Positions 35,500-48,075 are shown, numbered from the stretch's first letter. The stretch: 64,000 nucleotides of DNA from Lycorma delicatula (GCF_047948215.1 NC_134462.1:113845937-113909936), one strand, 5' to 3'. The notes: generated by a model not told the origin, from the sequence alone. Program-made: numbers and translations.

Positions 35500-35960
35500 G
35501 TGAACTGCGTAAGAATTTTTTTTACTGTTTATGGCTTCAAACTCTTGAGCTACTCATCGGTTACCTCTTTCTCAAGAGTCACAAATGTATCAATATCTGA
35601 AGATAATTATTTAGAAGGAATTGAAAATTCTACTACAGTAACTCAAAAAATTATTTACTGGATGGATTGTAAGTTAAAATATAATGAAACCGTAGCACTG
35701 AGCTTTCCGGATAGATGTAACATTGCTGATCGTGTGGATAGAGTTCCCATTAATTATACCGATAGTATCATTACTGTTGTCCACAAAGCGAAATTTCTGG
35801 GTGATTTATTAGATAAAATTTCTCGTGGGATGATCAAATTAATTTCGTCCTTAAAAAAAATATCAAACCGTATTGTTATAGTCTGAAGCGCCTTAAAAAA
35901 CACTGAGCTTGTCATAATTTACTATTTATTATACGTAGATGTAATCTTGTATAAATTATA
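35500..35960 (+). pseudogene. Non-LTR retrotransposon remnant, reverse transcriptase thumb region
   Basis: An open stretch of about 128 codons reads VSISEDNYLEGIENSTTVTQ, then IIYWMDCKLKYNETVALSFP, then YTDSIITVVHKAKFLGDLLD, then KKISNRIVIV. This follows the order of CR1/Jockey-type reverse transcriptases just after the catalytic FADD box: a W..N.L.LN..KT...F block, then I...KFLG..LD, then KIS... and L+.LK+.L. After the stop at 35884 another frame gives LKRLKKTLSLS, as expected next. Seen: motif order and spacing. Inferred: clade, and that it is a dead fragment with a small deletion after LLDK. Confidence 0.6.
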
Positions 35961-36699
35961 ATGTCATTTCTTGAAACTTCCTCGAAAAGTCAGAACGAGT
36001 TTTTTTAAATAAAAACGTTTTCATTCTCTATTTTCCTTAAGTATGAATTGTATACACCTATACTTAGAAAACTAAATATTTTAACGTAACCTTGTGTTTA
36101 TATTCATGAATGAGCAATCTTTTCTAAAAGGAACAGTCCACATATTCTTAAAGAAATATCAATATCCATCTTTACCGTACCAGTCAAAGGAACTGTTTTT
36201 ACATAATTTAACAAAATACTTCGGCTTACTAGAAAGAGCTTTTATGATTCCGTTGGATTGCCGAACCATTTAAAAATCTTCTCATAAATTTAGTTAAAAT
36301 ACAATTAAAATTTTCTTTAAAAAAAATAATATTCTGTTCAAAATTTATATTTTTGTATGCATCCGGTTCAACTTATGTTCAGAATTATATTCAATAGCGG
36401 CTTCTGAATTGTGAATTATTTTGTGGGAGAACTGCGCGGCGATAGAGATGCTTGATCAGCGCGTCCGTCTACTGTGCGCCAGCTCGCATCGTTGCTACCG
36501 TGCTCGTCTGCCGATATTAAATAAGGCATACATGTGGTAAAAATAATGAAAATCAGAATTCAGTTCCATTGACAAAAGACATCAGCGTGACCGCTACTCT
36601 TGTATTAACAAAGTAGCAGAATAGATAAGACATGTATAAAATTCTTTAATGCGAATACCTTTGCTGTTCACAAATAAAACTACCCTAACAGTTTTATCT
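35961..36699. other. Intergenic sequence
   Basis: No gene recognised. Positions 36430-36510 are G+C-richer (AACTGCGCGGCGATAGAGAT) and may be the outer part of the LTR-like repeat that follows. Confidence 0.4.
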
Positions 36700-37250
36700 C
36701 TTCCACGTATATTCTTACAGTAACTCACCAAACTATTTCTTGTTTTCATGTACTGGATTTACTTGTGACGTCACCGTAATTGCGTCGAACCTAAACTAGA
36801 AACTCGCTACTTTACTGACCTCCTCGCAGAATACTCTCGCTGACTAACATCATGTCTCGTTAGATCGATTCACAGAACTCATCTTGCAGTCCCGCTTCGC
36901 CGACGGACATCATAACGTCTCTCTTATACTTCTTTACCTATCTTCCTATCTCCCTATCTTCTTTACCTGCCGGACCAGACCCCAGCTGAGCGTGAGAAAG
37001 ATCGTCCGCTCTCACATTTTTCCCATGAAATTTCAAACCTTGGTCCGATAACTCTTCTCGCAGGACGACATGTGTTTAGTGTGTCAGTGGGCAGTATTAC
37101 AAAAGACGATTGTTAAACAATCCTGTTACCGTAACTAAAAGGGTTTTTTAGCTCCTTTCTGGATTCTTCCTATTATTATATTTTCTACTACTTTCTTCTT
37201 AATTGGGAGGAATCCGTTACTTAGGTCGTCTATACCGGTCTTGTTACGAT
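36700..37250 (-). repeat. LTR-like repeat, copy 1
   Basis: It shares ordered landmarks with 40030-40570: AGTAACTCACCAAACTATTT, a GACGTCACCGTAATTGCGTC block, a TGTTAAAC run, then ATTGGGAGGAATCCGTTAC and TTGTTACGATAT. On the minus strand the right end reads GTAACGGATTCCTCCCAATT, which resembles the start of a retrovirus-like retrotransposon LTR. No internal Gag-Pol was seen beside it, so at most it is a solo LTR. Boundaries are approximate. Confidence 0.4.
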
Positions 37251-37259
37251 ATTTTAAAT

Positions 37260-39010
37260 GTATTTACTTTAATATTATCTCACGTATTTGTATTTAAATA
37301 ATTAATGTGGATATCTATATCGAAATAACGATTTATTTTTAACATTCACTTTTCAATTTTAAGGAAATGATAGAACATTTTTTTCTTCAATTATTCGCTT
37401 ATTTTGCATTCTACATAAGCTTGAATTCGAAAAATCGAATAAAGGTTAACGATTTTTAGTTACTAAAATCAAACAATCTATTTTGAATTTTTAATGAAGG
37501 GTTCGTCCCTCTTTTACTGATTGTTTTTTTTAAATTCCTGCAGTTAAGTTTATTTTCATCAAAATCTTGAAAAAACTAATTCCCATACAATTTTCAGTAA
37601 TGCAAATCTTTCAATGTTGTTAAAACATATTATATAACCGATCATTCTGCGACTTATTACGCTGTTAATAGGTAATGCGTACTATTAATATTATTGGATA
37701 TCACGGTAGTAAGTTTTTTAACATTACACAGGTAGTATATTACTTAAATGCATTTATTGAAAAGTAATAAAGAAAATTCTTATTTTCCGGTTAACCTATA
37801 TTTTCAATATCTTCACAGAGTGTTTTGAAAAATTGATTTAGTGAGAAAAATCTATCAGCACAATTCCATCACGTCGTACACGTTATGAAGCAGAATAAGT
37901 TTATTGAGCTGCCGCAGAGGCCCCTGATAGAGCCTAATCTTATATCGAAGATGTACTAACCGTCGTGCCCCCGCTCAAAAACATTCACTCTCCTTCTTTA
38001 TCATCAAAATGCCTTTTCTCTCTCCTACTATAGGACAAGGAAGATTCGCTTAGCTGTTCCTTGCCGGCAATAACTGGATTTGCATTTATTAAAGGAAGAA
38101 GCGCTGTTGACAACCCCTAGACGAACCTCGGGTGGAAATAATATTCCCCCTTCTAGTTATTCCCCTCAGGCTCGTATATTGTATGTACTACCCCTAAATG
38201 CCTCCTTATATTCCACCTCTTCTTTTAAAGGGATCAGGTAAACGCAGGTTTCACCCTATTCTCTTGCTTTTGAACCCATTCTTTATACATTTTATTTACA
38301 TTGTAAACTACGTTTCTTTACGCGTAAACACTCACGAATCGCTATCGTTAAACACACAAGCGCGTACACATCAGCTAACAGGTATCTCTAACGGTAATTT
38401 TATTTCGTAATTTTAGCTATATTAGATTACGCTATATAACTTAATTTATGATCATTAAAATAACATTGTTTCCATTAAAAACAAATTGAGTTCAGAATTT
38501 AAATAAGCTTACTTAACTTTTTTTTTTCAATTGAAAATAAAATAAATAGGATTCATTGCTACTTTTTGTTTTTATTGGTTATTTTTACTTCTTGTTTATA
38601 TCTATTTTTTCAGAAGTTCTATTTTTTCAGAAATCGGTAATATCTAAACGAAAATAGCTAAAATTCAGCCTACATGAAATCAACTTGAATAGATTAGAAG
38701 ATAACGAAATAGACACATTTTTTATTAAATTTTTTGGTTTCAAAATCATAATTTTTTGGATCAGAGAAAAGTTTCATTTCCCTCATTAATAATATCAGAA
38801 AATAGGTTTTAGGAGAGTGAAATGCACTAAGACCCAATTTTTTGAGTAAAAGTTAATAATTTACTGATTATTGTAAAAGGAATACAGACAGCGTGAGCTT
38901 GCGAGCAAAAACAAAGACTCGGTACGACTCACAGTAACCGGTAGTATGTAGATTGAAGTGTCACAAAGCAAACTATATAAGTTTGTTTGGAGGATATTAA
39001 ACGCTTAACG
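37260..39010. other. Intergenic sequence
   Basis: Mostly A/T-rich with a G+C-richer part at 37840-38410. The longest frame there (38198-38410, +) is not recognised. Confidence 0.4.
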
Positions 39011-39014
39011 ATGT

Positions 39015-39950
39015 CAGTGTAGTCCCAAGACGAGACAGAAATGAACTTCAGTAACATTACAAAATTCGATCGACTCGCATATATCAAACTTTAAAAGGTA
39101 AAATTGCGCCAGTAATTTATCAGTCGTTACGAGAAGTGAGTGATGATGATACTATAGATCGTAGCACCGTACAGCGTTGGCATAAACAGTTTAGGAGGGC
39201 AGAAGGAGCACAGTAGATGAGTGACGAACGGTCTGGTCGACCGTCTACTGTTATAGACAACACAAGATCACTATTATTGTCACAGTAATCGACGAATACC
39301 GTCGCATAATAGTGAAAGAAATCAAAAATAAAACCGAAACACCAAAAACCATAGTGCACCGCATTTTAACGGAAAATTGGATGGGTACTACTACTAACGG
39401 ATTCGATGGGTACTACGCCGACTTATTGAACAGAAAAAAGCGACGCGTCTCAAAATTGCACGAGAATTGCTTAAACGTTATGAAAAGGTGAGCTTTTTCT
39501 GAATAGAATAATTGCTATCGATGAAACATGAATACGTGACTTCAAATCTGAACTGAAATCAAAAATCAATGTTTGGAAGAGTCAAAACTCTTCAAACCAA
39601 AGAAACGTCATCGCATGTAATCAGAAATAAAGCAAATAATGATTTTCGTTTAGGATAATGAGTTTACTGCTACAAATAGAGTGTCAAATGTTGTTCGTGT
39701 AACTGCTATTTACTACAGAAGCTCCATTGGGAAGATCATGTGACCGAAAGTTTGAAAAATGCGTCCAGAAAAAAATTATTTTTTCATTTGCAATGGGGAG
39801 TGTCTATTTTGCATGATAATGCGCGCCTACATATCGCGAGCTCTGTTGATATTTACGTCGATTATGTTTAGGGAACGCTTCGCCACCCATCATAGAATCC
39901 TGGTTTGGGCTCACCGGACTTCGATACGGCGGACCTGAAGTTCACACAAT
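39015..39950 (+). pseudogene. Degenerate mariner transposase
   Basis: Broken frames on + read STVQRWHKQFRR and DERSGRPSTV (helix-turn-helix region), then IKNKTETPKTIVHRILTENW. Next come ATRLKIARELLKRYEKV and IAIDET followed by TGA where DETW is expected. Later HDNARLHIASSV preserves the second catalytic Asp, and a decayed GLGSPDFDTADLKF follows. Order and spacing match mariner DD34D enzymes, but stops and shifts occur throughout. The element lies between the two LTR-like repeats. Its inverted ends were not identified. Confidence 0.75.
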
Positions 39951-40029
39951 ACAACTTTTGCAAATGTTATTACTTTTACTGTTTACAACAGTACTCCTCT
40001 ACACTTTATGAATGAATATAACATTGTCA

Positions 40030-40570
40030 CGTTCACTACTATTCACCAATAACTCACCGAACAACTTCTTGTATTTACACACAATCACCACAGGAATACT
40101 CGTGACGTATTCTTCACTCGTTTTTACCAAACGCTTACTATTATCGCTGTCACCGTAACCGCGTCGAACTTGGGCTAGGAAAACTACTCACTGTTATCCC
40201 TTGTTATCATGACTGTCCCGAACACGGCGATGCAGAACTCCTCCCTGACCACTAGTTCCCGGCCGTATTTATACATCCTGGTCTTCAGAACCAGCATCCG
40301 ACGCGTCCTTTTAGTCGTTGAAGTGTAATAATTTTCTTTGTTCGCTCTCTTACTTTTTTCTATAAGTTCTTTTTCAGTTTTTTCTGGTAATCCTTAAGGT
40401 CGAACAGTAGCGTTTGGAGATATTATTGTCTGTATTACAACAAAAAAAATTGTTAAACGAACCCGTTATTCTAGGAATCACTTTTAGCTTCTATATTCAT
40501 TTTTTCATTATTATTTTCTCTCTCTTATTAATTGGAAGAAATCCGTTACACTGGTCCTGTTACAATATCT
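40030..40570 (-). repeat. LTR-like repeat, copy 2
   Basis: The partner of 36700-37250. It has AATAACTCACCGAACAACTT, TCACCGTAACCGCGTCGAAC, TTGTTAAACGAACCCGTTAT and AGAAATCCGTTACACTGGTC. On minus the right end reads TGTAACAGGACCAGTGTAAC. The two copies are diverged (roughly 65-75 percent by eye), so they are unlikely to be a fresh pair around one element. Confidence 0.42.
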
Positions 40571-42074
40571 ACTCGCTTCTGACACAATTATATAATGTAT
40601 AATCGATTATTATGTTCCGGATTTGAATAAAATACTTATTTATCGATTAAATTAATGAAACTATTTTACGTTTTAAAACGTTTTTATAGCAATATAGAAG
40701 AAATATATTCTACATATCTATTAGTACATTAGAATATATTATTATCCGATTAATTATTACAGTAACTTATTATCATAAGTTATAAGTTGAAGTTATTTAC
40801 CGAGAAACTCATAATAGCATATTATATACGCGTCTTCAGTGTTAGGCTATTTATGTGGTGAAAAAATTAGTTTTGATATGTAATTCAACATTTATATCTA
40901 CAGTTCTACGTGCACAAGCTCTCACACTCATACATACAATCGTGCTTCCGTGTATAAATTAATAAGTGAATGCACTCGTGCTGAACGAGTGGCTTTATAG
41001 TTTATTATACAGATATATATAACTTATCCGATTACTAATATTGCGTTAAATGAAATAAATATATAATTTTATAATTACTAAAAGGACAAAAGCGTACTGT
41101 TGATTCTATAAAAGCTGTCATAGTAATTGTTTCCTAGCATGACACTTTGTAAATAGAAACAACAAGTTAAATATCCAGTTTGTGTAAAGTTTTGAATTTA
41201 TGCGTTCATAAATCAGAAAAGAGCGACAGAATGAGAAGTGATAGACGGAGATGGTGGCGGTAGAGGAGTTGGGTCGAGCGGATAAAATTGAAAGAGAGAT
41301 GAAATAGTACAATGAATGAAAGAAAGAGGGAAAAAGAGAAAAGAGATAGAACGAGAGTTGTGAAAGCAAAGCGGTGGGGGTTAAAGTAGTATGGGTGGTA
41401 GGCCAGATAACGTCGAATATTCTAGAGTGTGGGTAAACTTTTGAATTGTAAGCCCCCATGTGATGATAAATAGTGAAAACGGGTGGGTACGTAATTTAGC
41501 TGGCCGAAACCACTGCAATAAATCTATACTAATTCCGAGCATTTGGAAACGTTAAGCTTTCCATTAACCGACTCTAAATAGAGAGGAGGTGAACAACAAA
41601 GAGCGGAGTAGAGGTGATACCCCGGGCTGTGAACAGACGAAATGATGAATTCAACCTGTAGCTAATTTATTGCAATTTGCTTATGATACACGAAATATTT
41701 ACCCTCAAATATGACTCGTATGAACCGATATAATAATTGTTATCGAAATCAAAATTTCGGTCAACCGAAATTAAATTTCTGAATAACACAAAGTATTGCA
41801 ACCAATTACGCGGACTAATATTTACATACCCGAAAATATTTTACTTTCAGTATCACCCGCTCAATATGGCTTCAGTAGCAATTAAAATTTTCCCAAAAAT
41901 GTTTGAGTATTTAATTGAATATTAGATTACTTTTTAAATGTTTTATATCCATTTGTAAGGAGTAGGACGTATTTTAAACACACTTGAGATGAGAATTATT
42001 AATTAAACCCCAACGATCAAAGTAAGTCTGCAAAATAAATTACCATATTATTACAAATCAGAAAAAAATTATAC

Positions 42075-42113
<39 letters not shown>

Positions 42114-42280
42114 GTAGACGAAATTAAAAATGGAGATATGGATACTAAACTCACAATAACAAATATTGATAACACCTAATTATTATTTTTACTTATCCCC
42201 ACTCGACATTCTTCACGAATTACATAATTCATCTTTTACGTTAAATTCTATAGATTAGATTTTATATATATATATATATT
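40571..42280. other. Intergenic sequence
   Basis: A/T-rich, with a purine-rich G+C-richer stretch at 41220-41460 and a (TA)n run at 42082-42110. An unrecognised frame on - (41118-41459) reads through the purine-rich stretch and is probably compositional. Confidence 0.45.
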
Positions 42281-42460
42281 AATTTTACTTTTCGGGTATT
42301 CTATAGAGCAACTCAAATGTTTCACTACGTAACATAGTATTAAGCCTATTCAAGAGAGGCAACTGGGGAGTCAAATTAAAATTTAAAAAACCACCATCAA
42401 TATTATATATATATAGTGAAACATTTGAGTTGCTCTATAGAATACCCCAAAAGTAAAATT
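42281..42460. mobile_element. MITE with 47-bp inverted ends
   Basis: Arms 42281-42327 and 42414-42460 are reverse complements with very few mismatches (AATTTTACTTTT.GGGTATT and CTATAGAGCAACTCAAATGT). An 86-bp core lies between. TA runs flank or adjoin both arms. No coding capacity, so transposition would need another element's enzyme. Confidence 0.88.
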
Positions 42461-42570
42461 ATTTCTTTATTCTCAGAAAAGTTATTTACTACAGCTTCCC
42501 ATTTACTTAAGCTAAATATAGAGATATTATTTTTCTATATTGTTTTATTATTTTTTTATGAACCGTTTGA

Positions 42571-42668
42571 AATGTATGAATGTACGTGAAGTGTAGTCTT
42601 GTACAGTCTCAAGTTGACCGTTCCTGAGATGTGTAGTTGATTGAAATCCAGCATCACCAAAAGAACAT
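42571..42668 (-). mobile_element. tRNA-derived SINE, 3' half (split copy)
   Basis: On minus it reads ATTTCAATCAACTACACATC, TCAGGAACGGTCAACTTGAG and CTGTACAAGACTACACTTCA, matching the body of the SINE at 19451-19754. Its 5' half lies at 43010-43147, separated by an insertion. Confidence 0.8.
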
Positions 42669-43009
42669 TCCAATCCCAAGCGTCACGCCTTGTGACGCTT
42701 CCGGTCGCCCCCCCCCCCTTTGTTACTAGCACGGATGGACTTTAACGGGAATTGTCTTTCGCTCTCTAACTTTTTACATCTCACAGTAATAAGCCAGGTC
42801 TCGTTCGGATGTCACCGATGTAAATGCCTCGTTAGACATTTATATCGGTGATTTTTTAAATTCAGCTTTTGTCTTCGCTGTAGGTCTTGTCCGGACATCT
42901 TGAATGTCCTACATTGAACTAGCCCTCTGAACTAGCTAACAGAGTTCGCGGAAGCACGAACCCCGCCGCTAGTTCTACTTTTACTGAGCTATTTTCTTGT
43001 CACCATAAG
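42669..43009. mobile_element. Insertion splitting the SINE
   Basis: 341 bp flanked by a duplicated TCACCAAAAGAACAT (42654-42668) and TCACCATAAGAACAT (43010-43024), one mismatch in 15. It is G+C-richer than its surroundings. It contains a hairpin AAGCGTCAC / GTGACGCTT (42678-42700) and a C-run near 42708-42718. Further inside, GTCACCGATGTAAATGCCTC is followed by its near-inverse GAGACATTTATATCGGTGA-like text. The class is unknown. The duplication length suits a retroposon, but no clear A-tail is visible. Confidence 0.55.
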
Positions 43010-43147
43010 AACATCGGTATCCGCGATCTAGTATCCAAATTCGTATAAAAGTAAATGCCTTTAATAGGATTTGTACCTTAGAACTCGACTTCGAATCGGC
43101 TGATTTGCGACGACGAGTTCACACCACTAAACCAACTCGGAGGTTAA
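43010..43147 (-). mobile_element. tRNA-derived SINE, 5' half (split copy)
   Basis: On minus it reads CCGAGTTGGTTTAGTGGTGT (A-box region), CTAAGGTACAAATCCT (B-box region) and GATACTAGATCGCGGATACC, which continues into the 3' half at 42668. It is the same family as the intron-4 SINE. Confidence 0.75.
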
Positions 43148-43272
43148 GGCTTTCTGGCCTACAAGTCAAAACATCTATTCGTTGTTCTAAGAGAGATTGT
43201 ATATATTTAATTGTAAAAAAAATAAAATTTTATAAATAGATGATACACCAATATATAGATAAAATAGAAAAC

Positions 43273-43431
43273 CGGCTTCCGTGGCGCGAATGAAAGAGTC
43301 TCGACCTTTCATCCGGAGATCCTGGGTTCAAATCCCGGTCAAGTACGGCATTTTTCATACGCTACATTTCCATAACCCACGCACAATGAAGCTTATGTGA
43401 CGATATCAACAAGCAAAAAAAAAAACTACAT
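43273..43431 (+). mobile_element. tRNA-derived SINE, second family
   Basis: CGGCTTCCGTGGCGCGAATG gives an A-box-like start and CCTGGGTTCAAATCCCGGTC is a strong B-box. A body with ACGGCATTTTTCATACGCTA and an A-rich tail follow. It is not a tRNA gene: the acceptor stem does not close and a non-tRNA body is attached. A relative of its 3' half is at 48164-48254. Confidence 0.75.
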
Positions 43432-44670
43432 ACGCTTTTTAATTATAAACTATCATCATCAGTAGATAGAGTTTACTAAAGCTTACTTACTTTTTATTGC
43501 CGATATTCTTCTATCTGTATTTACGTGTAGTAATTTGCCCGTATATTCGTATTGTTGATGATTATTTAGAAATAAAAACATATATTTCGTTTTAAATTTT
43601 TATTTCTTTAAAGAAATTTATCAGCATTTATTTTCTGGGATTTATTTCAATAACCGTTTAACATGAACCTATTTCTTTCTTTGAATTTACATAATAAATG
43701 CATTATCTACTTATTATTCTCATAGCAAATTAACTATTATTTAATAAGTTCTGGGTTCAATTCTTAATAGAAAATATGTTTAACACAATACTAAAATCAT
43801 TTTTACTCAAACAAAAACTGACAATGCAACTGGATACTAGTCTTAAGCTTTTTATAATTAATAAAAAGAAAATAAACACAATTCGCGTAAAACAATTCGG
43901 TCCTAAATAAATTCCTTTGTACCATCCTGGCGGTTTAATAATGAATATTAAAGAAGTCAAAGGTTAAATTTATTGTAATCATAAACTTAATTATATAACT
44001 TAATTAAGTAAGTTATATAATTTATGACCTGGAAGGGAAAGTAATTTTTCAATAAACTAATGAAAGACATAGACACCGCTTTAATCGTTTGATAACAATT
44101 TTTATATCGTCCTAAGTACTTCTCTATGAACTTAAGCCCTACTTAAAACAGCTTACATCAAATATTGTTCTAAAGTTCACAACAGATCAACTAGTTTCAC
44201 TTTACGTAATACAATTATAAATATGTAAATTTTTTTTTTAAATCCGACGTTACCATGTAATTATTTTTTCATAAAATTTAAAAACTCAACATTAATTGTA
44301 GTTCATTAAATTATTCCTTACATTTTTAATATTCCGTACTCCAGTCATGTAAATAACGGCTTCTTTGGCCTAACATTTTTTTAATAATTTTTTTAAGGGA
44401 GGATCTCGTAATATAAGTCAAACACGGCTGTTTTAAAATAAATCAGCGTTGGATTGACTTAGAAGTAATATAATAATCATAAAAATTTAATTAAGATAAT
44501 TGTTATTAAAATTTATATAATTATTTTACACCTGCTGGAACAAGTAACAAAAAATAACAATTCCTACCTTCTAAAGTTTTAAAAAACATTGTAGTCTTGA
44601 AGGGCTAACCGAAACAAAATTTACACATTGCCTTAAAAAAAGCAATGAATTAAATTCTATGTTCAACGGA
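43432..44670. other. Intergenic A/T-rich sequence
   Basis: One 14-bp hairpin (arms 43989-44002 and 44009-44022, AATTATATAACTTA). Otherwise nothing recognised. Confidence 0.5.
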
Positions 44671-44999
44671 AATCGATTAAATAATTATGTTATTAGATAT
44701 AATTTTAGTTAAAAATTAAATAAGTAAAAAAATAAATAATTTGAATATACATATATACAGTACGTAAGAGAATTTTTTATGCTGTGTTTACGAATGTATG
44801 AATGTGTATTGTCACTTGAGGAAGCCTAGAGAATTCTAATTTGAAGCGTTGAATATTTAATTTATAAGTTTGTATAGTTGATTGGTTAACCCAAGAAATT
44901 AATAAAGATAGTATTTTAAAATAAAACATGTATTTTAATTATATTTAATTCTATCCAATCAAGAGGAAAGTAAACTTAAATAAATTAGATTTAAGTTAA

Positions 45000-45072
<73 letters not shown>
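44671..45072 (+). repeat. Tandem duplication unit 1 with (TA)n
   Basis: It begins AATCGATTAAATAATTATGT and runs to the TTAAGTTAATATT junction at about 45002. It then carries about 35 TA units to 45072. It is repeated at 45073 with a 402-bp offset. Confidence 0.93.
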
Positions 45073-45075
<3 letters not shown>

Positions 45076-45406
45076 CGATTAAATAATTATGTTATTAGAT
45101 ATAATTTTAGTTAAAAATTAAATAAGTAAAAAAATAAATAATTTGAATATACATATATACAGTACGTAAGAGAATTTTTTATGCTGTGTTTACGAATGTA
45201 TGAATGTGTATTGTCACTTGAGGAAGCCTAGAGAATTCTAATTTGAAGCGTTGAATATTTAATTTATAAGTTTGTATAGTTGATTGGTTAACCCAAGAAA
45301 TAAATAAAGATACTATTTTAAAATAAAACATGTATTTTAATTATATTTAATTCTATCCAATCAAGAGGAAAGTAAACTTAAATAAATTAGATTTAAGTTA
45401 ATATTC

Positions 45407-45435
<29 letters not shown>
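45073..45435 (+). repeat. Tandem duplication unit 2 with shorter (TA)n
   Basis: It is the same text as 44671-45001 with only about three substitutions in some 330 bp: AAGATAGTATT becomes AAGATACTATT, AGAAATTAATAAAG becomes AGAAATAAATAAAG, and TTTATAT becomes TTCATAT. The TA tract is shorter and interrupted (ATACATATACATATAC). Confidence 0.93.
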
Positions 45436-45437
<2 letters not shown>

Positions 45438-47940
45438 CTAGTATTCGCGTCCCCGTCACAGCTTCGCCTGCTCTGTATGGTTACTAGCGTTTCCCGTCAC
45501 AATTAACTTTTTTATTTTATTTTATATATTTTAGTTAAACAATCTGAAACAGATTCAGCCAGTCGCGTCACACATACAGTAACAATAGCATTGACTGTGT
45601 TGGTTGAGCCGCCGTGCTGTACACCATCGTAGCTCGTAAAAAAAAAAAAACAGATAATCGTTTATTAATATTTATCTGAAAAGTATTTACAAGCCCAAAT
45701 CTATTGAATATCTCGTTTACTATAGTCGAAAATACGGAAAATTTGCAATCATTATTCGAAAATTTTTACCTTTATTGATCTCTCTCAAGATCGAATTTCG
45801 AAAAATCTAGAATTTTTTTAGATATTCACATGAAAATTACATGCACCAAGAATTGATAACACCAAAAATATTGATATCTTCATTTGTTACGAAGAAATTA
45901 AAAAAAAAAAAAATAGTAAATTTAATGTTACCCCATTAGAATTTCAAAAAGATTTTTCTTAATGTGTGCTTACACCGTAAGAAGAATGTGTATAGAAATT
46001 TTCATCAATTTATTTTCAATAGTTTTGCTGGGCATGGATTATGAATCGCTCACGAAATGTTGTTTTATACATATATAGATTACACCTATTGGAATACGTA
46101 ATAAAAATAATATTTTCATACATATGAAGTTTGAAAAAGGTTGCAGCCTCGTGGGCCTTAAAAACTGGTTATTTACATTAAAAAGATTTACACCTTGCTT
46201 AAAAAAAAGTTTTTATTCTATAGTCACGGAAATAAATTACGTAATTATTCGGCGTAATTCAGTAGAAATAAAAAATAATTTGCATAAATATATATATATA
46301 TAATTATTATTTTCAAATTATTTAATTATATATAACAATAATAAAAAATATAAACTGGAATTAATGAAAACGTTATATTACGTTATATATTTTATTTTAT
46401 GAAAATAAAGTAATAGTAAGTACGGGGAGGGGTCATCTTTGTATCTGAAATAAGCCGATCTAATACTGTTGTAAAGTACGAACACATAATTCTCTCTTAC
46501 TTCATGAAAATTGTATAACAAAATCTCGGTTTCTTTTTACCCTGGATTTCAGTTCTATGTTTCCATTAAGAACCAATTCTCCATTCTGTTACAAAACCAC
46601 TGCGTCAATGCACAGACAGGGTCGTAAAAGCAGGCGCAAGACAAACAGCTTTCTCTTAAAGAGAGTAGAATATCTTCCCCACAAGGATTTGGATTTATTT
46701 TGACAGCTGCGGGAGTATTGTTTGTGGTGAGAACTGACCACGTGCTCGAAACAGCATCCTTGTCAAACCAATTTTCTATGATGTAAACCTAATGATGACG
46801 TAGAATACATCGTAAGTAATCAATAATAGAATTACCTAGAATAACAAAGAGTTTTACGGTAAGGACTTTAGTTTTATTCTAGTGATAAATATAAATCTAT
46901 TATAAATAAGGTGTTTTTAAATTTACAACGAAAGATAACATATTATTTTTTATGTTCTGCTTTGGCAAATAAAATGCTACTATTTTAATATTAAATAAAA
47001 CAACGATTAGCAGAACAGAAACTTTTATGTTTTATAATAATTAAAATCTTCAATTGGAGCTAAATTTATTATTTTAAGTTTTATGTCACGAAAGATCGTA
47101 AACTGGTTTTTATTATATTAACCAAAAAAAAAAAAAAAAAAAAAAAAATGAACGTGTTATAAAATAACTGATCAGACTTAGCCAATATTTAAAAATTTAA
47201 TATTAAATTATCGATAAAACATAAGCTATAAGGTTGAATAACAAAAAAAACAAAATTGTTCAAAAAAACATTTTAATCGTGTTCAGGGGCTTATAATGTT
47301 GTAGAGTTCAACACAAATTTGAAAAAAATAAATTTTAGAAATAACTACTGGCCCCTTGCCGCTAGGCAGCGTTGTTATTACAAAGTGATATGATAATTTT
47401 TTTTAAAAAATCGACTTAAACCTAATGCGACTAAAAACGTAGCGGAACCGAGCTGCTCCACGCATTATTATTACGAAGTAATGGTATATATTTAAAAGAA
47501 TCTGCTAAAACCTATTCCATTTACGACACGTTTTCATCTCCAACCCCATTGTCTTTCTCTTTCCTTTCGTATCACAGATGAAATACGTACTCAAAATCTA
47601 TTTCCAGTCCGTTCAGAAGTTCTACTGAATGGTTTGGGCTGACGTTCTATTATTATATTCAGAATGACCAATAAATATGTCACCCAGCATCAACAGACCT
47701 TCAAAGTGATCATCCTGAGTAATAAATAACCTAGAAAAAATAAATGTAGTAATAAATGAGAATTTGTTTAAGAATGCTGATGTGACAAGTTTGAGGTTTG
47801 ATGACGCTTGATGACATATCTTTGGATCATTTTGAGTAGAATAAAAGATCAGCCCGATCCATCCAGTAAAATTTCTACACGGAATGGAAATATGTTAACA
47901 GCCCAATTTTTTTAATATATATGAATAATCAAATACTAGA
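45436..47940. other. Intergenic sequence with one candidate regulatory block
   Basis: Generally A/T-rich, with a poly-A run near 47124-47148. Positions 46560-46760 are less A/T-rich and contain TTGACAGCTGCGGG and ACCACGTGCT, E-box-type hexamers within a non-repetitive stretch. No gene was recognised. Confidence 0.4.
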
Positions 47941-48075
47941 TGCAGGGCGTGCCTACGGCACGCCTCCGCAGGTAGGCCCTCCGAGCGGGATGCCTTGGCG
48001 TGCGACGTCTTGGAATGCTACTATTAGGTATCCAAAATTGATTATCACTTGTGTAAAATTTTTTTTATGTTTGAT
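47941..48075 (+). repeat. Retroelement leader-like repeat, copy 2
   Basis: GGCGTGCCTACGGCACGCCT (itself a short palindrome), GGCGTGCGACGTCTTGGAAT, AAAATTGATTATCACTTGTG, then a T-run. It is homologous to 4325-4450 and to the reverse of 61230-61330. Confidence 0.6.

Noticed and set aside
35500..35886. 128-codon frame as an independent host gene
   Set aside because: Its motif order fits a LINE reverse transcriptase after the catalytic box, and the match continues in another frame beyond the stop.
41118..41459. 113-codon minus-strand frame
   Set aside because: Pyrimidine-rich low-complexity translation (Ser/Phe/Leu) with no domain.
43273..43431. tRNA gene
   Set aside because: Has A- and B-box-like text but no closing acceptor stem, and continues into a SINE body and A-tail. 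The same applies to 48164-48254 and 19451.
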